Source of the DNA: Rhynchopus sp. YZ270_cl-10
Lineage: Eukaryota; Euglenozoa; Diplonemea; Diplonemida; Diplonemidae
NCBI GenBank assembly: GCA_964035575.1
Contig: OZ037896.1
Span: forward strand, 310,001-374,000
DNA length: 64,000 nt
Direction: 5' to 3'
Under the pieces are notes generated by a model. That model ran no database searches. It worked only from the letters and a program-made list of their open reading frames with translations, and had not been told where the DNA came from. Below are positions 49,281 to 58,905 of the stretch, piece by piece. Both the position numbers and the translations under genes were made by a program. Position 1 is the stretch's first letter, and each line of letters opens with the position of its first letter.

Positions 49281-49567
49281 TGTTTCGTTGTTTTCGTTCT
49301 TTTGTATCTGAGCTGTAAAAGGGAATAGTGAAGAGAAGGGGGTATTGTGAGTTTTTGGGGTGAACGTTTCGAACGTTTTAAACTCAAAAAAAAAAAAAAA
49401 ATGGGCGGCCGTTTTCGTGGAGGGATATTGAGATCCCTGCATCCAGTTGCCCCACACGTTGACGCCTTCGGGGAGGTGGGGTCACCTTTTGGGAATGAAC
49501 GTTGCGTTGCACGGCGCGGTTTGGCGTGTTTGTCGGTGGCCACCTCAATGGTAACCTTATTGCTATT

Positions 49568-49632
49568 ATGGAGCGTTTTCCGTCATCGGCCGTCATCGGG
49601 CGTCATCCCCCACAGACCCTAAAATGCTCCAT
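49568..49632. repeat. Short inverted-repeat element, 61-bp form
   Basis: ATGGAGCGTTTT and its near-complement AAAATGCTCCAT bound an interior of GTCATCGG units spaced by 10 bp. An 84-bp relative is at 61968-62051. Confidence 0.7.
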
Positions 49633-50569
49633 ATTATTGGGGGAGATTCTTGGGGGATAGACGGGGGTATGAGATAATGTGAGGGGGGGTCGTTGCCTTC
49701 ACTTCTGCGCACGCCCAGCGTGGTAGACAGAAGTGGTATAGAAATGGTCATGCCTCAGGGAAGGAAGCGAACAAAGGTAGAGTGCATGGTGAAAGGCCTC
49801 CGGGAAGGGGTCTGTGAGGCCAGAGAGGGGGGCGGCGTGACTGCCATGGCTGATAGGCTGGCACGCCACTCCATCCGGCTCCTCTGGGAGCAAAAGGGTA
49901 GAAAATGCGCAAAAAAATAAGTTCCATTTTTCTGTATTGTTTTTGTGTTTTGTTTTTTGCTTTTTTACGTCGACCCTTCGTCTTTTTTTGTTATATTTCC
50001 CCCCTTTTGGTTCTCTTTAATTATGTTTTTTCGTTCAGGTTGGGGAGGGGGTCAGTAAGGGGTTGCTTGCTTAAATAATATGATAATTGTAACATCACGC
50101 CCTGTGTTTTCTCTCAGAGGGTTTGTGACAGCACAATATCGAAAAAAAAAAAATAATTTTTTTTGTTAGGCCGAACGAAGGTTGTTATTTTCTCAAAAAA
50201 AAAAGGGGGGGGGTTTCTTTATGGAGGAAAAAAAAAAACGCTTTTTTGAAAGATGGAAACGGAACGCACACAAACCCTTTTTTTCTTGCAAGATTTTAAA
50301 ATAGTTTTTTGTTAAAAAAGGATCACAGGGGGGTGGGAGTGGGGAGGGGATTCTCGTGTGTAGAAAAATTGGAAAAAAAAAAAAAAATACATTGTAAGCC
50401 CGAAGCTGCTCACAATGTGGAGTCGCCTTGTAACAAGGAGGAATGGTGTATGCAACATAGCCTGATGGTCGACCCGTGTGCGCATGGTATACGCGTAGAC
50501 GTTTTCCGCACCAATGAAGGAACCTACTCACAGGGTGCCATTACCATCGTTGATAGAGTGGTCTTGATG
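49633..50569. other. Gene-free spacer
   Basis: Homopolymer-rich. A short plus-strand frame at about 50405-50572 (CMQHSLMVDPCAHG, VFRTNEGTYS) is the only stretch with ordinary composition; its status is unknown. Confidence 0.4.
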
Positions 50570-53150
50570 TAAGATGGCTCTCATGCACACATACACATGC
50601 AAAAATAAGTTGACTTGAAATACAAAAGTGTACCTTGGGTAGTCCTACATTCATTTCGTGGTTTGCATCTGAAATAAAGTGCAGGAAGGATCTTCATGAA
50701 CACACATCAAGGCCCTCCTGACGTACGAAGGGGAAAAGAAAAGCTTGTAAGATGGACCTAAGCCTCTCGTGCTTAGTCTGATTTGATTACTTAATGTTTT
50801 GAACATTGGTTATTCATCAATCTTTTTTGTTGTACTCGTGCTTAGTCACCTTGACCAAAAATTTACTGTAAGGAACATGCCCTTTCCTCGCCTTGAAATT
50901 AAAATATAAAAAAAAGCCCAAAATTATTCCACCGGGTTTAAACGATGATTCGCTGCTCAGTCACCGTTCAGAGAAGTTAGTTGGAAAAAAAAAATACAAA
51001 TGTAGAAATAAGCGCGAAAAAAAAAGATGTGTGCGTACGGGTCTCACATACACACAGACTCCTTATCTCTGAGTGCGCCCCAAAAATAAAGTGAAGTTGA
51101 TATACCAAGCACCGCAGGCACTGACACTCAACCCCCCCCGGAGTGCTGCACAGAAAAAAGAAAGGTTTTACTTCAGATGAACCTAAGCCTCGCCGTTGCT
51201 TAGTCAATCCTTTTAAAAGAAATCGGTAAGGCGGTCTTTCCCCTGCCAGTTTGGGTGCACAACGTTACAAACACAGGCAGCCCGTTTTCCACTGAAGACC
51301 CATCTCACTTTATTGCTTTTTTAAAAAAAATTCGCAAATACAGGCGACAAAATGGCACACATCAAAAGAAAAGTTAAGAAGGCCTCTCGTTCCTAGCCAC
51401 CCCTAGGAAGAAAAACTGGTGATTATTGATACAGGGACACCTCTGACTGACCCGCTGTACGATGTTCCGGCCATCCGGGAAAAAAAAAACCCCCCTTGAG
51501 GGATGATCGTACCTCTCGTGCACAGGGAAAGCCTTGGGTTTGAAGGCTTGAGGTATACACAACATAGAGACCACCTCCAGAGAAAAGCAAAAAAGGGGGA
51601 ACAAAACGACATTGTTGTAAAATTTAAAAGGAAGAATTGTGTCTCGCGTTTGACACATATATATCTCCCCCGCTGGAAAGAGTTCATCGCGTGCTTTTCG
51701 TAACATTACCAATAAAATTATTTTCATATATTTTCTATTCTAGCGAATAGAAGAAAAAAAGAACAGTTGTTAAGATGAACCAAGGTCCAAGTTTCTCGTG
51801 TGTCTCGGAGAGATATAAAAAGGTGGAGGTATTGAAGGAGGCACCTTCGACTGACCCACGTACGATGCCAGCTGCAAGAAGCGAAGTCTCTCTTAAATGC
51901 AAAGCACCTCAAAGTTAATGAGCGTCTGCAAGGAAACAAAGTGAAGTTGATAGTGCAAAAACGCCTCTGGGACGCAAGGCACTGCACACTCCGTGGTGGG
52001 GACAAAAACAAAGACAAAAACAAAAAAAAAAGAAAAACATTTTTGTAAGATGAATGCACCATCTTGTGCACAGAACACACATAATGGACAATGTGTCGCC
52101 CTATGGAACCCATTGCGAAACACATTTTGCTTTCAAACGCAGTCACCTTTTACCACGTGTCGTTATCGCTGGAACACGAAACAAAAAGCTTGTAAGATGG
52201 TCTGTAGCCTCTCTACAGCGTCCCCGCTCAAGAGTTAAAATTATGTTTGATTTTATACTACACCAGAGAGTCACGAAAGTCACGCCCAGCAAAAAAAAGT
52301 CACACACCAGGTGACACCTAAAGAAAAGAACCGGCATCGATTTCTCTCCCCTTTTGTGAGGGCGGGACCTTTTGTGATTCACGTGATATCACAGGGGATA
52401 GCCAACCACACGATTTTCTTTTTCACACAGAATCCATAACGGTTGCTAGCAAAAAATGAAAAAGTTGAATTTCAATGAAATAAAAAAAAGCTGTGTGCGG
52501 GAAAGCATCTGAATCCGCTGTGTGGTATTTCTTTTATTTCGTTTATTTTTTATTTTTTTGGTGGGGAAAAGGGAGGCCAAATGCTTTTCTCTCGGAAGCT
52601 TTTTTATTGTTCGTTTTTATCATTATTTTAGAAGAATTTAACCAATGACACGAGAAGGAGGGAGGAGCAGAGAGTCGGATGTCGAAAGATATGACAGGCG
52701 GAAGGGAAAGAGAGGACGTAATAAAGGATGGATTTGTGCCTCTTTTTTTTTTGTGCAGAGGGCCGTCTTAAAGAAAAGTTTTGTAAGATGATCCTAAGCC
52801 TCTCGCGCTTGGTCACCTTAAATAGCAGATCTGTTTTGCGGTTCGTAGCGTCCGTTCCTTTTTGGTGGGTAATATGGCAGCAACAGATGAACTGAGGCTA
52901 ACTCTTGCCCCTCCTTTCCTTTTCCTTCACGCATTTGTTCTGATGTTTGTCACTATCATTGAACGTAGTCTCCCGAAGTGGATCCCTCTCTAAAAACCTC
53001 TTCCAAGCGATGACGACGGCCGTCCTGTGTGTTTTGTTTTTTGAAAAAAATTCCCGAAGTAAATTAAAATAAAAAAGCTTGCAAGATGAATTTCCTCTTG
53101 GCGGTAGTTTCCCTGGCAAGCCGTCACAGCATTCCACCCCAGGTGAGAGG
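50570..53150 (+). repeat. Intergenic block dense in two stem-loop families
   Basis: CTCTC-loop family (often preceded by TTGTAAGATGA and followed by AGTCACC): 50741-50779, 51164-51210, 51500-51526, 52041-52075, 52188-52220, 52775-52818, 53076-53110. GAAGTTGA family: 51091-51140, 51941-51996. All are on the plus strand, opposite the flanking genes. No protein gene is visible in this 2.6 kb. Confidence 0.7.
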
Positions 53151-53237
53151 AAGCATCAACGCAAAAAAAAATATGTACTAGAAGCCAACAACGAACCCTC
53201 ATATCAAATTAATGCATCAAACCCGAAGCAGAACACT

Positions 53238-56200
53238 TCAATACAGATGACTTCTATACCACCTGAGTGCTATAGAAGAGCTAGACTTAGCCCTTATCCT
53301 TGAAATAGGTTGCATACCTGTAAACGCATCGGCCTGTTCCTTACGTATGTTCTGTTGCGTGCGGATCAGATCTTTGATACGGCTGCTGTTGTCCTCGACC
53401 TGCAGCTGCTCCGATTCTTGATGGAAGCGGAACGCGGAGATCTTGAACTCCTCGAACTGCGTCTGCAGGCGTTCGTTCTCGAGGACCATCTCGTCAAACT
53501 TCTGCTTTGCCTTTTGCGTGATGTTCCGCGCCTTCTTGAGCTTCTCCTTGATGCTCTTCTCTATGAGCTGCTGCTCATGCAGCTCGTCCATGTAGTGCTG
53601 CTGCTGCTCTTCGAGCTTTTCGTGCAGCAGCTTCGACATCTTCACGCCGTGCTCCTTCACCACGTCTTGGTAGTGCTGCTCGGTCTTTTCCACACGGCTT
53701 CGTGCCTCTTCCACTTGGTTGCGCAACTCCTCGGAGCGTGCCTTCTCGTCTTGCCACATTTCCTCCATGCTCTTGAGTCGTGCACGCTGTGCATCGACCT
53801 GTGTGCGTTGTTCTCGGAGAGAGACCTTTGTGAGTTCGTACTCCTTCTTGAGGTCTTTGTACCCAGACTCCGCAGCCTTGGCAGTGCCGAGCTGCTTGCG
53901 GAGGTCGCCCATCTCCATGTCCATTTGGGTGATCTGTTCGGTGGACTGCTGCACCTCGCGTTGTGAGCGGCGTTTCTCAGTCTCAGCGTCGGACTCTCGT
54001 TGTTCGAGAAGCCCCTTCAGGGTGGTGGCCGTCTCGAGAGCTTGGCCGTGCTGTCTTGCGATGCGTTCGTTCATGTCCGCCAGTTCTTTGTTTTCGTCTT
54101 CGAGGGTGCTCAGCTCCTCCCGCAGCTTCTGTTCCATCTCCTGGAACTCTGCAAGCTTCTTGTTGATGCGCTTCACCAGTTTGTCCTGCGTCTTCTGGCT
54201 CTCCTTGCGGAGCTCCTCCAGCTCGTCTTCCTTTTCGGAAATCGCTTTCTTCACAGCTTCGTTCATCTTCTCCTCCGTCACCTTCCCTCGGTTGTCCGAG
54301 GCCGCTTTGTGGTAGGTATCGATCAAGCCGTCGAGCTGCTTTTGCTGGAGGTGGCGGAGACGCTGGAGCCTGCACTGCAGACGCACCTGGATGTGGAGCT
54401 CCTCAAACATATCTTTGTTGATGCACGAATCGTCCAAGGCTTCGAGCTCGCCCTCCTCCATGAGACCTGTTCTGTCGATAGACCTGTCGGGGTCGTCGTC
54501 GCCGTCCTTGCCTCCATGGGTGCCGCGGACGAGAGACTTGCGGATGGCCTGCTTCATCTGGATGTCAAGCTGGTTGATTTTGTTCAGCAGCCCCGCCTTC
54601 TCGCCTTCGACCTCTTCCATGCGGACCTCCCAGGCACGGTTCGCCTCCTCCATGGCCTTGTCGTGTTGGGCAGTGGCGTCGCTGACGCGCTCTTTGATGC
54701 GGGATTCGACGCTGCCCTCTTGGTCCTTGAGGGATTCTTCTAAGCGTTGCAGCATGCGGACCTTCTCCTGCAGGTCTTCGTCCTTTGAGGAAAGGGAAGC
54801 CTGGATCTCGTCTTTGTCTTGCTGCTTCTGCTGAAGCTTTTGCTTGAATTTGTCCAAGTCGCGGGTGATCTTCTCCTTCAACCGTGTCACCTCTTGCTCC
54901 TTAGCTTGGAGCTCGGATTTGATTTTGCCAGACGATTCGGTCTCCTCCGTGCGCTGGGTGCGTTCCTTGTTGAGTTCTTCTTTGAAGTAAGCACGCTCGC
55001 GGTCTAACGTTTCCTGGACCTGCTTCAGTTTGGCATCCCACTCCTCCTTTTCAATGTCGATTTTGCGTTGGACTTCTTCGTTGGAGACCCCCTTCGCGCC
55101 CTTCGTGTGGTCGTGGTGTGCTTCCATGATGCCGAAGATTGTGTTGCGGTCCCAAAGCTCTTCGGCTTCACCGTCGCCTTCGGGTTTGGGAAGACGTTCA
55201 AGACAGTCGGCAAGAATGTTGTCGGGGACGACACGCTTCAGGAAGTCCATTACCATGCGTTTGGTTTCGGATAGTTCGTCCTTAAGACCGGTAACGAGGT
55301 TTGTCTCGACACGTGCCTGGTCAACGGTCTGTTGGAGTTCAAGTTGTGTCTTCTCAACCAACTCAACGAGAGATTTGTTGCGTGAAGACCGCTCCGCCAT
55401 CTCCCCCTCCATGTCCAGCTTGTCGCGATCCCACGACTGCTTATCCTGGTCGCGCTCCAGCTCCAGCTGTTCAATCTGCTCGCGCATTTTATCCTCAGCC
55501 TCGAGACCACCACCGCCGCCCCTGGCAAGACGTTTCTTAAGGTCCTCAACCTGCGCCTTAAGATCCTGAATGTGTTGGTCCTTGGGGTCCAGGTTCTTGA
55601 CAGGTTTGTTTTCAATTTGCTTCGCACGGTCGGCAAAACGCAGTGTACTGATGGTCTCGGAGGTGTTCATATCAGCTGGGCCGACGTTCGCAAACATAAC
55701 GGTCTTGCTGTTGCCTCCGAGCGAATCCTTGAGAAGCATCGTCAGTGGCGACGACCTGTAGGGGACGTGCCCTTTGCCCTTTACAAGCGTGTCGATGACG
55801 GTGCCCAGCGCAGAGAGGGAGAGGTTGATGCTGCAGCCCTCCTTCACTGTGTCGCCGGTTGCGTTTGTCTTGGAAAGACGTTCGGATCCGGCTAGATCGC
55901 AGAGGTTCAGTTTTGACTGCATGATAACCGGTGTGCCTGCGTCTTGCTCGTGGTCGGTGGAGACGACTGTCAACGTGAAAATCGCATGAGAACGGGAGGA
56001 GTGGTCATTCAGCCCTGTCGACGCCGTCGCACGCCGTTCCGTCCCTTCGTCAAAGATGCGGAGACACTCTTCCGGGGTGGTCACCTCGGGTACTTCGGTC
56101 CCTGCGACGTGGAAGTTTTTGATTTCCAGGTTGCATGGCTTCTTTGCTTTTGTTATCAAATCCCTGGCCTTTCCGTTGTATAGCTCCAAATACTGTACTT

Positions 56201-56615
56201 TGACACGGTATGCACGCTGCGGGTTGTTTGCTTCGAGGTTTTTAATGCCGTTAAAGATTTCTTGCAGTGCAAAGGGCATCATGCCTGCGTTGTGTGTTCC
56301 GGGTACTCCGGTCATGGTGAAGGTTTTGCCAGACCCGGATTGGCCATATGCGAAGACGGTTGCGTTGTAACCATCGAGAACAGACTGCACCAAGGGCATG
56401 ACCTCGGCCTTGAAGATCTGCTCCTGCCTGAAGGTGTTGTCGTAGACTGCGTCGAACGTCCACTGGTCAGGGTCGCCCACAGAGTGGCGTACCGAGACGG
56501 ACCCCATCGCTAGGTCGAGGATCACAGCCTCCTTGCAGTTCTGCCGCTCCTGTTCGGACATCGGGCGCTTCCGCACCACCACCCGGATGTTCTCGCTTTG
56601 GCCTTTCTTACCCAT
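53238..56615 (-). CDS. Kinesin heavy chain, N-terminal motor
   Basis: 1125 aa from the ATG at 56615 (MGKKGQSENIRVVVRKRPM), which places the first motor strand correctly; 19 upstream codons are excluded. Motor domain about 9-345: P-loop GQSGSGKT (91-98), switch I NDHSSRSH, switch II DLAGSERL, and the neck-proximal STLRFADRAKQIENKP. The ADRAK.IENKP junction is typical of kinesin-2 and related N-kinesins. Residues about 360-1090 are nearly continuous coiled coil, interrupted around 700-730 by an acidic, charged hinge. The C-terminal 30 residues (AKSSSSIALRWYRSHLY) are unlike the rest. An ATP-driven microtubule motor, plus-end directed by family; cargo unknown. The subfamily is not settled by eye. 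Confidence 0.95.
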   Translation of the reverse strand: MGKKGQSENIRVVVRKRPMSEQERQNCKEAVILDLAMGSVSVRHSVGDPDQWTFDAVYDNTFRQEQIFKAEVMPLVQSVLDGYNATVFAYGQSGSGKTFTMTGVPGTHNAGMMPFALQEIFNGIKNLEANNPQRAYRVKVQYLELYNGKARDLITKAKKPCNLEIKNFHVAGTEVPEVTTPEECLRIFDEGTERRATASTGLNDHSSRSHAIFTLTVVSTDHEQDAGTPVIMQSKLNLCDLAGSERLSKTNATGDTVKEGCSINLSLSALGTVIDTLVKGKGHVPYRSSPLTMLLKDSLGGNSKTVMFANVGPADMNTSETISTLRFADRAKQIENKPVKNLDPKDQHIQDLKAQVEDLKKRLARGGGGGLEAEDKMREQIEQLELERDQDKQSWDRDKLDMEGEMAERSSRNKSLVELVEKTQLELQQTVDQARVETNLVTGLKDELSETKRMVMDFLKRVVPDNILADCLERLPKPEGDGEAEELWDRNTIFGIMEAHHDHTKGAKGVSNEEVQRKIDIEKEEWDAKLKQVQETLDRERAYFKEELNKERTQRTEETESSGKIKSELQAKEQEVTRLKEKITRDLDKFKQKLQQKQQDKDEIQASLSSKDEDLQEKVRMLQRLEESLKDQEGSVESRIKERVSDATAQHDKAMEEANRAWEVRMEEVEGEKAGLLNKINQLDIQMKQAIRKSLVRGTHGGKDGDDDPDRSIDRTGLMEEGELEALDDSCINKDMFEELHIQVRLQCRLQRLRHLQQKQLDGLIDTYHKAASDNRGKVTEEKMNEAVKKAISEKEDELEELRKESQKTQDKLVKRINKKLAEFQEMEQKLREELSTLEDENKELADMNERIARQHGQALETATTLKGLLEQRESDAETEKRRSQREVQQSTEQITQMDMEMGDLRKQLGTAKAAESGYKDLKKEYELTKVSLREQRTQVDAQRARLKSMEEMWQDEKARSEELRNQVEEARSRVEKTEQHYQDVVKEHGVKMSKLLHEKLEEQQQHYMDELHEQQLIEKSIKEKLKKARNITQKAKQKFDEMVLENERLQTQFEEFKISAFRFHQESEQLQVEDNSSRIKDLIRTQQNIRKEQADAFTGMQPISRIRAKSSSSIALRWYRSHLY

Positions 56616-58905
56616 CGTGCCTTTTGCCCTGTCGGTTTTTTCGTGTGTCCCACACAGGGGTCCCCACCCCACCCAAAGCTAGTGTATGATTTGTTCCTGG
56701 AAGTGGTAGAGTAGAGTGGGGGGGGTGATAAAAATGGTAAAAAAACGAGAAATATATCCGTTTCGCTTGATCAGATCTCGACCGTTTGTTGCATCCACGC
56801 CATGTTTGGCCAGGGCCTCTCCAGCGCGTCAGTTGCAAAAAAAAAAAAAAAAAAAAAAATGGTTGGTTCTCTCTTGGTGTGGCTGATGACCCCAAAAATA
56901 GCAGAAAATAGCAGAATGTAGACACAAAATGTACACAAAATATCACCCCCCTTCAGCCACACCAGTCTCTGTATTGCTTTTTTTTTGCCGAAAAAAGCAT
57001 TTTAGTTTGGTGGGGTTGGAAGAGGGTTTGGAAGAAAAGAGTGAAAAAAGGCATAGGGGATGGGATAGATATGATTCTTTTTTGTGGAAGATGCCGGCCT
57101 TTTTTTCGATCTCTCCCAGATAGATCAAAACGCCCGAAAGAAGGCTATTGTACGAAAACAGAATTGGTGACTCAAGAGATTCTTTCTTCTTTGTGGTGAC
57201 TTTTGCGGCTCTTGGCTGTGCAAAGTAATTTCATATACTTTCCAAGAAAGCACAAATCATATAAACACAGGGACTGGCCTCACAAAGGCAAACACACTCG
57301 AAGCAATAAGGTGGGTGAAAGTAATGCTGTACACACCGTTTTACGGAAAAAGAGAAAGCTTGAGAACATCACCTTTGGGATTATTAGAAAGTATGCTGGG
57401 ATACTGGAGGCACGTAGATTTTTGTGGCAAATTTCCAAGCCTTCCCCTGGCAAGCTCGCAGATCTGCAGCTTACAGGTTGGTTGGCGGTGCTCAAGGTGC
57501 TTCGCAACGCTCAGAAGTTGGATATTGGAGGTATAAAAGACATCATTGGAATGAAAACTTTCAAACTGACTTCGCACAATTGTGCGGAACAAGAAAAGTT
57601 TGTAAAAATGAACCTCTCAGCATCTCTCTGCTTCGGTCATCTAAACCACATGACAAACAACATCCAAACACACACACCAATGCATACCACGGTGAAACAA
57701 AATGAGTAGTTTTACAAATAAAACCAAGCCAAGCCATTTACTTCACCACCACCCCCCTGCTGATCTCCCCCCTCTGCACTACGGTGGCACATAGGCCAAG
57801 TATAAAAGTTAGTTGTAATTGCCAACACCTCTTTGGATGACAGGTAATGTATCTCCGCGGTGTATCGAACCGTGGAGGGGGGGAAAGGAGTCGTGATCAT
57901 CTCTTTTTAAGGGGATGGGGGGGCTTGAAAAAGTTTGTTTCAACTTTGTTGTTTTTTGTTTTTGTTTTTGCTACTCTGTTTGTTTTGTATTGCATTTCAT
58001 TGTAGTACTTTGTAAGTCGTGATCATCTCTTTTAAGGGGATGGGAGCGAGTCAGTGTAGTCCACGAAATTTGGGGGGAAAAAATAATTAGGCAGCGGGCA
58101 CTGCTAGTTTTTTTTCAAAAAATACCACCCCCCTAGTCTCACAAAAAAGTTCTGTTTTTGGGGGTTCACGTCTCACCTCAGGGCGCAAAAGAACCCCCAC
58201 ACACAACCAACACCAACCAGAGAGAATAAAATGAATGGGAGAAACATCAAAAGAACAGGGTTTATGAGATGAACCTAAAATAGGCACCTTCGGAAAAACT
58301 TGAGGGATGAAAGCGCCTCGTTGTACAAAAAAAACACACACACACACAAAGGACACTCAATATGGCCAATTCTGTTGATTTTGTTTGTTGTGTCGACAAT
58401 CACCTGCTAGTGCAGGATTTGTACTCAATGTCGCCTTTGTTTGTTTTTTTTTGTGGAGTTTTTGTCAGATATAGATCAGAGTGGGCGACAAGAAGCACAC
58501 TCAGCTATTGGGTATTTCATACAAAGAATTTTAACCTTTGAAAAAAAAAAAAATACACACACACACGCACAACTGAATACAACTGATTCTAAAGGGCGAA
58601 AACCGTTGCCTCGGACATTGGAAACTGTGCATTTGCCCTTCCAATCTGTCTATCTAGTTCTTAGTCTTTGCAGTACTATGAGTTTACCGCTTTGCGTGAC
58701 ACTCCACACAAGAGGTCTCATCTGCACTCATGATTAATTTTTTTTGTTTTGTTTTTTTGATAAATTGTTGGAGTCTAGTTGCCTCGGTTCCACAGTTGTG
58801 CAATCTTCCACTTTTTAGAGTTTTGGTTTACTTTTGTTTATCACTTTCGCAACCTTTGGGAGAAAAAATAAAGCGGTATAAAGCGATTCTCACAAAACAC
58901 TAACA
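56616..58905. other. Gene-free spacer with homopolymers and a repeated block
   Basis: A 24-A run near 56840, the TCTCTGTATTGCTTT block (56966-57012) shared with 46990-47070, and a CTCTC-loop relative at about 57595-57650. A 168-codon plus-strand frame at 57203-57709 has no recognisable domain and overlaps another open frame; I do not call it. Confidence 0.5.

Noticed and set aside
57203-57709. 168-codon plus-strand ORF
   Set aside because: No domain, other frames open over the same DNA, and it includes a stem-loop repeat relative.
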